A stretch of 64,000 nt of DNA from the NCBI GenBank assembly GCA_947471745.1, contig CANJKZ010000409.1:930001-994000 (forward strand), written 5' to 3'. The notes below the pieces were generated by a model. That model was not told where the DNA came from. It saw nothing but the letters and a program-made list of their open reading frames with translations, and searched no databases. This document shows, piece after piece, positions 32,901 to 41,914 of this stretch. The DNA is from Closterium sp. Naga37s-1 (lineage: Eukaryota > Streptophyta > Zygnematophyceae > Desmidiales > Closteriaceae). The position numbers and the translations under genes are program-made. The first letter of the stretch is position 1, and every line of letters starts with the position of its first letter.

Positions 32901-33249
32901 GGGACGGGTGGGGGAGGGAATGATGGAGGGCGGAGGAGAGTGCGGGATGGAGATGTGATGTGTTTGTGTAGGGTGGAGTGGAGTGCGTGTGTGTCTCGTG
33001 CGCGTGTGTGTGTTCATCAAGACGCTGAGACAGGTGTGCTTCAAGGCCAGCTACAAGCGCCGCAAGGCACACAGTGGGTCGTCACTCAAGGCGCTTCAGG
33101 GGGAGATGTTGGCTGGGGAGATGAAGGAGAGGGGTGGGGGAGGAGGAGGGGGAGGAGGGGTGGGAGGAGGGGAAGGAGTGCGGGGTGGTGGGGAGGGAGA
33201 GGTGGGGGGGATGGTGGAGGGAGGAGGAGAGTGCGGGATGGAGATGTGA
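24405..33249 (+). CDS. RWP-RK transcription factor with giant alanine-rich exon (start not resolved)
   Basis: A first recognisable exon near 24405-24640 has [17 protein letters not shown] and [11 protein letters not shown]; its donor is uncertain. The main exon starts after TGCTGCAG at 25535 ([20 protein letters not shown]) and ends LDELSQ|gtgagc at 31514, about 1990 residues, mostly poly-Ala, Ser/Pro and Gly tracts. The next exon, 32079-32222, joins in phase 0 and completes the RWP-RK domain: [34 protein letters not shown], where RWPHRK is the signature. The next exon starts 32635 ([20 protein letters not shown], then [10 protein letters not shown] and a basic [10 protein letters not shown]) and runs to a stop at 32956, or via a tandem copy at 33247-33249. 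RWP-RK proteins bind DNA in nitrate signalling (NLP) or germ-cell programmes (RKD). No PB1 domain is seen, so it is not clearly an NLP. Confidence 0.78.
25640..25795 (+). repeat. Long (GCT/CTG)n tract in the RWP-RK exon
   Basis: An uninterrupted CTG run of roughly 100 bases within 25677-25789 encodes about 35 consecutive alanines. Shorter GCT runs recur near 25998-26052, 29636-29664, 29880-29920 and 30465-30640. Near-pure codons rather than mixed Ala codons indicate recent slippage. Confidence 0.9.
29990..30140 (+). repeat. CAGGCACAGGCA and GGTATGGGCATG repeats in the RWP-RK exon
   Basis: Six-base repeats encode alternating Gln-Ala ([17 protein letters not shown]) followed by Gly-Met ([11 protein letters not shown]) stretches within the giant exon. 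Confidence 0.85.
31555..31665 (+). repeat. GGGATGGGAG decamer array in RWP-RK intron
   Basis: About ten direct copies of a 10-bp unit start 40 bases after the donor at 31514/31515. Translation through this array (GMGGMGG) is intron read-through, since splicing at LSQ|YFR rebuilds the RWP-RK domain. Confidence 0.85.
31880..32036 (+). pseudogene. Truncated copy of the RWP-RK exon ending in a palindrome
   Basis: Acceptor ACGGCAG and exon bases 31948-32008 duplicate 32079-32139 almost exactly. The copy then breaks off after GTGCTCA and runs into a 24-bp palindrome (32012-32035, one mismatched pair, core TTTTGAGTCGACTGAAAA). The true intron end and complete exon follow. (CCCATCCCAC)n repeats precede it at 31875-31930. 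If spliced in, this copy would meet a stop in the palindrome. Confidence 0.85.
32365..32600 (+). pseudogene. Two partial copies of the exon after the RWP-RK domain
   Basis: Exon copy 32487-32576 duplicates 32635-32724 with its acceptor CCAACCGCAG. It then breaks exactly after GGGCTGGAC into a 24-bp palindrome (32577-32600, one mismatched pair, core TTTTGAGTCGACCCAAAA) whose TTTTGA gives a stop. An older partial copy at about 32365-32400 ends near a degenerate palindrome CTCGAGTCCACTCAAG (32408-32423). The complete exon follows at 32635. Confidence 0.8.
32731..33249 (+). repeat. Tandem duplication of the last RWP-RK coding segment
   Basis: Bases 32731-32958 recur at 33016-33249 (285-bp offset). 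Both encode [19 protein letters not shown], then [11 protein letters not shown] and a Gly-rich tail ending ECGMEM-stop. Each copy contains CAG|GT at the same phase-0 position (32748/32749 and 33033/33034), so an intron 32749-33033 could remove exactly one repeat. Confidence 0.85.
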
Positions 33250-33313
33250 TGTGCTGTGTGTTTGGGGTGGGAGGGAGTGGGGGGGGGGGGGGTTGTTAGT
33301 GCAAGCGTGTGTG

Positions 33314-33361
<48 letters not shown>

Positions 33362-33370
33362 CATGTGTGT

Positions 33371-33406
<36 letters not shown>

Positions 33407-34898
33407 ATGCATGTGTGTGTGCGTGTGTGTGTGCGAGTGTGGATGTGCATGGGTGCTACCATTGCACTGTGACCTTTAAATACAATTGCTGGCAGCACAG
33501 TTGCTCGTGCTGCAAAGCTTACACGGCGTACTACCTTAAAAAACAAGGTGTACACCCAAGTTCGGAAGATGTCTAAAAGTTTGAGACATCCCCAAACTTG
33601 ATATGAGGTTTTCTTGATACGAGGATAGGAATACGCTCTAAGATATGCCAGCTAGTTTTACTGAGCTGCAGTGCTGTTTGTGTGCATTAAACTCCTGAGC
33701 TACTTCTGTAACATGATTAGGGCGTAATGGCCCAACATACTGTCTTCCAACAATCTTTAATTGCTTCTTTCTTACTGGTACTATACTGATGGTATTTTGA
33801 TGCCCAAGTCAGCATCCAACTTGCAACAGTTCTCTGCAATACTTCTTTTTTTTTCACAAGGGATGCGTCAGGTGTGTACAAGCAATGGTCTGACTGGTTG
33901 GCCTTATTTCACACCTCCTGCAATCTCCAACCAGCCAATATCCACTAGCAAGCACATTGATACAGTTGGGACGTTTTTTTATTTTCGAATAGCACATAGG
34001 CAGTAGAAGAGACCTACAGAAGGGAAAGTTACCTAAGGATGCATTCGATCAACCTACCCTACAGTGACATGCAACAAGTAGACGGTCTGAAGGAAAGGAA
34101 TGCACATGCAGCTACTAGAAAAAGGCTGTGCAATTTGTGGGTCCGATAACCCGGAAAAGGTGAGAGACGAGAGGAGAGTAGTGAAGGAGAAGCACCACGC
34201 ACTGGCAGAAAGCTATTCCCTGAGATAAACCGAAACTGCTGCTCCTTCCGCCGCCGTTCCTGCTGCTGCCGCCGCTGCTCCTGCTGCTGCCGCCGCCGCT
34301 GCCGCCGCTGCTGCTGCTGCTGCTACGGCTTGTTCTAAATGTGCCAACTGTTTTGCCAATACGATGGTTGTGTGATGTGCAGGGCACATGTGTTGCATGT
34401 GCATGACATGTGTGTCACACGTGTGGTATGTTCATGGTATATGTGTGTGTCTCTCTCTACGAGTCTGAATCGCTTTCCTTCTTAGAGAACCACTCTAGCT
34501 GTGGGTGGAGGGGCGAGGGGGGGAAGGGAGGCATGGAGTGGGTGAGAGACGGAGAGAGAAGGTGTACTTGATAAAATTGGGATGAACTAGTCGAAGCAAC
34601 AGTGGAAGCAGATTGGAAAACTGTGAGCGTGCATGGGTGCGGACGTTGTGCGTCTGCACATGCAAGTGTACGTTAGGTCGATTATGAGAATCCTCAAAAG
34701 GTCGATATTGAAAATCCTCATTACGTCGATACTGAGAATTCTCAAAATCGACATACGTTGTGCATCTGCACATGTATAAGTGTGAGAGGAGTTTCTGTGC
34801 GTGAGAGAGAGAGCCGGGCACAGCAAGGCAGAGGAGTGTGGCCGCAACGGGCAGAAGAAGTGTTAGCAAGAGAGAGGTGGGACAGATAAACAGCCACC
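33250..34898. other. Intergenic region between convergent genes, with (TG)n
   Basis: Holds a G run near 33280 and a (TG)n/(GTGC)n microsatellite (about 33305-33440). At 33598-33644 there is a block shared with 2695-2740 (TTGATATGAGG, TTGATACGAGG, AGGAATACGCTCTAAG). At 34235-34325 there is a CTGCTGCCGCC repeat. At 34670-34745 there are three ~27-bp repeats containing GTCGAT and GAGAAT.CTCAAAA. No gene is seen. It should contain the 3' ends of both neighbouring genes. Confidence 0.6.
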
Positions 34899-37800
34899 TC
34901 AGGGGGGTGCAATTCCAAACTGTTGACATTCCCAACCGTTTTCATACACAATCCCCACCTTCCAGGCGTAGAAGAGCGTAAAGACGATAACGTCTGCGGT
35001 CCACACAGCAGCAAATGACTTGCGGAGGATAACTTTTGAGGCGCCTAACGAATTATCACAATTATCACAGCCATCCCCACCTTCCAGGCGTAGAAGAGTG
35101 TGAAGACAATGACGTCTGCAGTCCAGACCGCAGCAAATGACTTCCAGACGAGCGGCAGCTTTGAGGACGCCTCAAACATCACCACACTCAAACATGAGCC
35201 ATTCCCACCCATTTCTACCCATTTCTACCCATTCACACCCATTCAAACCCATTCACACCCATTCACACCCATTCACACCCATTCACACCCATTCACACCC
35301 ATTCCCACCCATTCCCACCCATTCCCACCCATCCCCACCTTCCAGGCGTAGAAGAGTGTGAAGACAATGACGTCTGCGGTCCAGACGGCAGCAAATGACT
35401 TCCAGACGAGCGGCAGCGTGACGTTGACTAGTGGCACGACGAGGAAGAGGTAGTTGAGTGCTGTCTTCTCGTTCTCACTGCAGTCCCTCGCTCGCAGCGA
35501 CGGGATGGCTGGGGGGGAGGTGGGGAGGGGAGGAGTGGGATGGGAGGAGGAGGACGCGGAGGGGGGGATGAGGGTGGAGGAGAGAGGATATGAGGGAAGG
35601 GGAGGGGAGGAGGGGAGGAGGGAAGGAGAAAGGGAGTGAGAAGGTTACAGAGGCATGAGTGAGGTGTGGAGGAGGGGCGGAAGATTGGAAAGAGGCAGCG
35701 TGACGTGACGTCGACTAGCGGCACGGCACCACAGGGAAGAGGTGGTTGACTAGCGGCACCACAGGGAAGAGGTGGTTGACTAGCGGCACCACAGGGAACA
35801 GGTGGATAAGTGCTGCTGCATGCCCATGCAAATGCATACATGCATCCATTCCTGCATACATGCATCCATTCCTGCATACATGCATCCATTCCTGCATACA
35901 TGCATCCATTCCTGCATACATGCATCCATTCCTGCATACATGCATCCATTCCTGCATACATGCATCCATTCCTGCATACATGCATCCATTCCTGCATACA
36001 TGCATCCATTCCTGCATACATGCATCCATTCCTGCATACATGCATCCATTCCTGCATACATGCATCCATTCCTGCATACATGCATCCATTCCTGCATACA
36101 TGCATCCATTCCTGCATACATGCATCCATTCCTGCATACATGCATCCATTCCTGCATACATGCATCCATTCCTGCATACATGCATCCATTCCTGCATACA
36201 TGCATCCATTCCTGCATACATGCATCCATTCCTGCATACATGCATCCATTCCTGCATACATGCATCCATTCCTGCATACATGCATCCATTCCTGCATACA
36301 TGCATCCATTCCTGCATACATGCATCCATTCCTGCATACATGCATCCATTCCTGCATACATGCATCCATTCCTGCATACATGCATCCATTCCTGCATACA
36401 TGCATCCATTCCTGCATACATGCATCCATTCCTGCATACATGCATCCATTCCTGCATACATGCATCCATTCCTGCATACATGCATCCATTCCTGCATACA
36501 TGCATCCATTCCTGCATACATGCATCCATTCCTGCATACATGCATCCATTCCTGCATACATGCATCCATTCCTGCATACATGCATCCATTCCTGCATACA
36601 TGCATCCATTCCTGCATACATGCATCCATTCCTGCATACATGCATCCATTCCTGCATACATGCATCCATTCCTGCATACATGCATCCATTCCTGCATACA
36701 TGCATCCATTCCTGCATACATGCATCCATTCCTGCATACATGCATCCATTCCTGCATACATGCATCCATTCCTGCATACATGCATCCATTCCTGCATACA
36801 TGCATCCATTCCTGCATACATGCATCCATTCCTGCATACATGCATCCATTCCTGCATACATGCATCCATTCCTGCATACATGCATCCATTCCTGCATACA
36901 TGCATCCATTCCTGCATACATGCATCCATTCCTGCATACATGCATCCATTCCTGCATACATGCATCCATTCCTGCATACATGCATCCATTCCTGCATACA
37001 TGCATCCATTCCTGCATACATGCATCCATTCCTGCATACATGCATCCATTCCTGCATACATGCATCCATTCCTGCATACATGCATCCATTCCTGCATACA
37101 TGCATCCATTCCTGCATACATGCATCCATTCCTGCATACATGCATCCATTCCTGCATACATGCATCCATTCCTGCATACATGCATCCATTCCTGCATACA
37201 TGCATCCATTCCTGCATACATGCATCCATTCCTGCATACATGCATCCATTCCTGCATACACGCTCCATATCCCCACTTTACGCCCATGCACACCCATGCA
37301 CACCCATGCACACCCATGCACGCCCATGCACGCCCATACAAAACCCCACTCACTGAACATCCAGATGGACCACATGCCCATGAGGCGCCAGATATCAGGC
37401 TCGTCCGAGGGGAAGAGCAGGTTGTAGGAGAGCAGTCCGCCAAACGCGGCGCTGAGGTAGGCCTGGGCCTCAAAGATGGTGTAGAGGGTTGATCCGGGCA
37501 CGGCGGGGTTCTTTGACTTGGTGGACGCGCGCGGGGCAAACGTGGTTGCTGTCTTCTTCACCGCCTGAGGTAGGGGGAGGTTGGTAGGGGGGAAAGGGGG
37601 AGGGGAAGAGGCGAGGGGGAAGGGAAACGGGAAGGGGGAACGGGTTCTTTGACTTGGTGGAGGCGCGCGGGGCGACGTGGTCGCCGTTTTCTTCACCACC
37701 TGGTGTAGGGGGGAGAGGGGAGGGGAGGAGACGTGGGGGGAGGGGAACGGGAGAGCAAAGGCAGGTATGGCACGGCTGGGATGTTGTCGACTTATTACTT

Positions 37801-38942
37801 GGTGGACGCACGTGGGGGGTGAGAAGGGGAAACGGAAGAGGGTGCTTCAGGGTGTGAATGCGCGAGTGCAGGATGGAGAGAGAAGGGAATGGGATGATTG
37901 GTTGGTTTCTGGAAGGGAGGAGCGAGTGAGAGAGTGGGTGATAGGGGAAGGGGAAAGCAGAGGGGGTGGGGCAGAGGACGGCGAGAGAGAAAGGAGGGGA
38001 AACAGGAGGAAAGACAGGGTATGAAGAAGGGAAGGAAGAGCGGGGGATGGCACGGGGAGAGGCAGAGATGCTATACTCGTGACGACATGATCTTGAGGAC
38101 GACCTGACTGTGAGGGGGGAGGGGATAATTGATGAATTATGGTAGAGGCGATCATGGGGGAGCGAATGGGGAGAGATGGGAGAACGACGGTTGGTTGGAA
38201 GAGAGGGGAAGGGCGAAGCAGGCGGGTTAGAGATTGGAAGGAGAGTGGGAAATTGGAGTGTGAGAGGTTAGAGATTGTGAACGAAGGAAGGGTGGCAATT
38301 GGAGGAGGAGTGGGCAAGGATAGCGAGGGGTCGAGATGTTACGTTGGAATGACGTCAGAGAAGCGGGGAAACGCGAGAGAAGGGGATCTCAATTACAGGG
38401 GAGGGGGAGTGGGAGAGAAAAAGGAACAGCAAGGGGGGGAGAGGCCCACCACGTCGTGCTAAGCTGTGAATCTCTTGAGGCGCATTTGCTAGTTTTCTTT
38501 AAACTTCGCCAGGCACCGATTAACGCGTATAACGCGACCCGTGCAGAGGGAAGGCAAATGCAGTAAGAGCGGACATGTTTCGTTCGTGATTCTGAACGCA
38601 ACCGCGGCGTCACAGCAGCCAAAGCGGCAAAACCAGCAATGCGACGACGTGTCAACGCATATTGTCTCGAACCTTGGAGATTTCTTTGCTGACGTCAACA
38701 TCGCTGCTGTTGCCGTCCTCCACTGCTGGGCTCGCAGCGCTCTCTGCTTGCTGCGTTTCCGGCTGTTGAGCCGCGGCGCGTGTTATCGAGGACGAGCGCC
38801 TCGCAAATGCGCCTCGAGATCGCACAGGCAGGAGGAACACTCCACGCGAAGCGACGCGAGATGCTGGAACCACTGTTCTGGCGACACGTGGCACAGTTAC
38901 AGCCGTCTCGAAGACAACCGCGGCCGGAGCAAGCAGCGCCAT
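34899..38942 (-). CDS. Plastid-targeted multi-span membrane protein (family not recognised), 4 exons
   Basis: Reconstructed exons on the minus strand: 38942-38673, 37564-37354, 35508-35339 and 34958-34899. Lengths 270+211+170+60 give 236 residues and all phases fit. Start MALLAPAAVVFETAVTVPRV is followed by an Arg/Ser-rich, acid-poor segment typical of a chloroplast transit peptide, then an acidic linker (SAASPAVEDGNSSDVDVSKE). Exon 2 has KNPAVPGSTLYTIFEAQAYL, LLSYNLLFPSDEPDIWRLMG and MWSIWMF. Exon 3 has SENEKTALNYLFLVVPLVN, VTLPLVWKSFAAVWTADVI and VFTLFYAWK. Exon 4 is VGIVYENGWECQQFGIAPP. About four hydrophobic spans suggest a thylakoid or envelope membrane protein. I cannot name the family. 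All three introns contain partial copies of neighbouring exons. Intron 3 is made almost wholly of exon 3 copies. A pogo element begins 178 bp upstream of the ATG. Confidence 0.75.
34952..35440 (-). repeat. Three tandem copies of the exon 3 end with palindromic junctions
   Basis: The exon 3 end (35339 to about 35420) is repeated at about 35080-35159 and 34959-35030. Each copy contains the AAG|GTGGGG junction. The partial copies stop at palindromes: TTTGAGGACGCCTCAAA at 35160-35176, and TTGAGGCGCCTAA at about 35036-35048. Between the copies lie (CATTCACACC)n repeats (35200-35340). Confidence 0.88.
35698..35818 (-). repeat. 29-bp triplicate derived from the middle of exon 3, in intron 2
   Basis: CACCACAGGGAAGAGGTGGT plus TGACTAGCGG is repeated three times. 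It resembles exon 3 around 35419-35460 (GCGTGACGTTGACTAGTGGC, then GAGGAAGAGGTAGTTGA and GTGCTG). On the minus strand it reads LFPVVPLVNH, a variant of the exon's LFLVVPLVN. Confidence 0.75.
35841..37260. repeat. 20-bp minisatellite, 71 identical copies
   Basis: A uniform array of TGCATCCATTCCTGCATACA runs for 1420 bp with no visible variant. It lies in intron 2 of the plastid-protein gene. Because 20 is not a multiple of 3 and the unit lacks stops in several frames, it produces spurious ORFs over 500 residues long on both strands. A short CACCCATGCA array follows at 37283-37340. Confidence 0.97.
37640..37825 (-). repeat. Partial, frameshifted copies of exon 2 in intron 1
   Basis: The start of exon 2, with its acceptor (GTGGTGAAGAAAACGGCGAC then CACCAAGTCAAAGAACCC), is repeated at about 37640-37700. 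One base is lost relative to exon 2, so the frame is broken. A shorter remnant (CGTGCGTCCACCAAGTAATA) lies at about 37790-37815. Confidence 0.75.
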
Positions 38943-41599
38943 GGCTCTGTTAGCTTCAAGCCACGTAATCGGCCGCTGAGGTGACGCGGCGTGGCGGATA
39001 AGCAGGGAATTCAAAACGTACAACGTGGCAGCAGGAAATCTCGAAATCCCGAGGTTGAAGGTAGAAGCGGGTTTTGAATGGATGAGGTGGGTGTACACTG
39101 TAAACCAGGAAGGCGAATACCGTATTACCCCGGATAAAGGCGCATATGCGCTTATAATAAAATCGATTTTTTTAGGGGTGGCGCTTGTAATTGAATAACG
39201 GCCATAAGCGCCGGCGCTTATATCATGGCAAAAATGAATTTGTTATTTATAAGTATCAAATCGAAGCCCGCAATAAGGCGAACACAATTGTGTAACGTGC
39301 GCGTGGCATCATGCATGAAATCCCGCCGAAAACTGCCGCGCTTCGATTTCCGACCGCACAAAGCCCGTCCAGGAGCAGCGCACCTGCCAGCGCTGACGTG
39401 AAAGTTGCCATGCGGCCCAATCAGGCTTTCATGCGCTGGCAGGCAGCTGCATTTCACCCGAACCATCGGGAAGGGGCTGGAATGCCCTGCCAGCGCAGCA
39501 TGTTCGTGCCGCGATACCCTCCTCTCCGGGTTCAGACAGGGGGTACCCGTCTCTCCCCGACGAGGACCCCGAGTCGCTAACCAGAAGGGGTCCCTTTGAA
39601 TCCCTCATTTGTTCTCCATTTCTCTCAGTTTCTCGTTCCGTTTCTTGGCCACTCTCGCCTGGCTGGGGAAGCCATGGCGGAATTCAGCGGCACACACTTC
39701 TTGTTCAAGAAAAAACCTGCGCGAAGGCCCGCAATTAGAGTAGACGCTGACGGGTGGTACTCCCGTATCCCACCAGAACCACCAGAGCCACCACAGCCTC
39801 CTGCGCCTCCTGCGCCTCCTACTCCTCCTTCGCCTCCTGCACCTCCTGCGCCTCCTGTTCCTCCTGTTCCTCCGTCTACTCAGGGTCCTGTGACTCCGCA
39901 ACACACTGGCAATCAGCCCGTGCTCACGCTGCTGATCCCATTGGCGTTTGACGAATACCTCTCCGAACCGGAGTCTAACAAGGCGCAAGATGAGTACGTG
40001 GAAGTGGAGTACGCGCCTGGAGCACGTTGGGGACAGCCCGACGATTGCCCTTGGGACGAATCTGCAGTCGGCGCCGACGATTATGTTGCTGACGCTGAGG
40101 AAGCGAGCGGCGGTGACGGCGCCGAGGGTGGCACGGAGGCTTCTGCCGAGGGCGGCGCCGAGGGCGGCACCGCTGAGGATGTGTTTCCACAAGGTGTTAC
40201 GGGCGACGATGACGACGACGGCGTGGAGTATTGGTCACGCGACGGGCTACCCGAGAAACTGCCCATACCATCCTATCCTCCGATTAATCGGAAGCGACCC
40301 CACCCCTCTTCACAGAACCGTGATGCCCGCCCCCCCTCTCCCAGGCACAAGCTCACCGACCACAAGCGGCAAGGTTACACCGTCGCGGAGAAGTTGAAGT
40401 GGGTTGCTCTGCTTGATGTGGCGGTGTCGGTGCGCGCCTTGGCTCGCGAGAGCGGAATCCACCGCAAGTGCCTCACCAACTGGAAGCGGGCGGCTGAATT
40501 CCTCAAGGACGTTCACTCCGCTCGGAAGCGCATGCACGGCCGCGGGCGAGCGTCGTGGTACTGGCCGATGGAGTTGAAGGTGTACGGGAAGCTACTTGAG
40601 TGGCGCCGCAAGGGAACCGCCGTGTCAGTCGGCCGCCTGCAGGAGTGGTCGCGGGAGTTCATGAAGCTTCTGTACCCGGACAAGAAGTGGAAAGGAAGCC
40701 AGAGGTGGTCGGAGCGCTTTCGGCGGCGATGGAATCTGAGCGTCCGCATGAAGACCCGGGTTGCCTAGAAAACCGCCGCGCTTAAGAATTACCCCGTGTA
40801 CTTTGCCACGTGGTTTTTTGTTTATTTGTACTAACACCCTCCCTCTGTGCCCGTCCTCTCTTCCACCGCCGTACAGATGTCGCTGAGCAGTGCCAGAGCT
40901 TCTGGCAGTTCGTGCGGGCCAAGCGTCGTGAGCGCGGCATCGACACCGCGTGGATCATCAACGCGGACCAGACGCCGCTCTGGCTGGAGATGCCCGCCAC
41001 CACCACCGTGGAGGAAACGGGTGTTCGCTCGGTGCCCATCAGGAGCGCGGGGTATCAGAAGCAGCGAGTGACCGTGATGTTGGCGTGCACGGCGGACGGA
41101 TTGAAGCTGAAGCCGTGGGTGTTCTTCAAGCGCAAGACCTTGCCGAAGGGCGATTTCCTTGCCGGTAAGTCAATAGGTGCACTGCTCGTTAACTGCGTTC
41201 TGTTCTGATTTCGAATTCTGATCACCCGTACGTGTTTCGTGCAGATGTGGTCGTGGCTTGCCACGAGAACGGGTGAATGGACTCCGCGGGCGTCATTCGC
41301 TGGCTTGAGGAGGGCGTCAAGCCTTTCTTGAAGCCTAAGTTCGGCAGACAAGCCAAGAGCTCGATGCTGGTGCTGGATTCTTACCGCGGTCACCTCACCG
41401 AGGGGGTGAAGGAGAAGCTCCGCGAGATGAACTGCGTGCCGGCAATCATCCCGTCGGGCTGTACGGCGGAGGTACAGCCGCTCGATGTCTCCATCAACAA
41501 GAGCTTTAAAGCGTCAGTCCGCCAGCAGTACCAGAGGTGGTTTGAGGCAGAGGGGCAAGAGCAGCTGACGGCAGCAGGTATGGCATGAGTACGGTATTG

Positions 41600-41636
41600 T
41601 TTAACCCCCCCCCCCCCGCCCCCCCCCCCCCCCGAA
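41600..41636 (+). repeat. Poly-C tract in transposase intron
   Basis: Two adjacent C runs of about 15 bases each, split by one G. Low-complexity, and prone to assembly error. Confidence 0.8.
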
Positions 41637-41747
41637 TTCGTTGTTGTTGCACTAACGGCTTTCCACCGTTCTCCCGTAATGTTTCAGGGAACCTGAAGAA
41701 GCCTCCACCTGAGGTCGTCCTGAGGTGGATATCTCAGGCCTGGAAGG

Positions 41748-41901
41748 TGTCAAAATCTAGCAGCAGGGATGAATGAACTATGAAAGAGTTGGGTACAAGT
41801 ATGAAACCCTAAAAGGGGCTGTACCCCAGAATGGCTACCCCACTACAGCCTAGCAGAGCAAGCATGCAGGTATATATATGTATATATATATATATATCAC
41901 A
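41748..41901 (-). repeat. 3' LTR of copia A
   Basis: 154 bp, ending GATTTTGACA at the GAAGG site. It shares the AGGCTGTAGTGGGGTAGCCA segment with the 5' LTR and contains an (AT)n expansion. Confidence 0.85.
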
Positions 41902-41914
41902 GTACATGCAAAGT

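Noticed and set aside
35841-37260. Could be read as a CRISPR-like array
   Set aside because: Units are contiguous and identical with no spacers, in a eukaryotic intron.
35746-37539. ORFs of 500-700 residues on both strands (repeats of GMDACMQEWMHVCRN)
   Set aside because: They are translations of the 20-bp minisatellite, which lacks stops in several frames. The real exons end at 35508 and begin at 37354.
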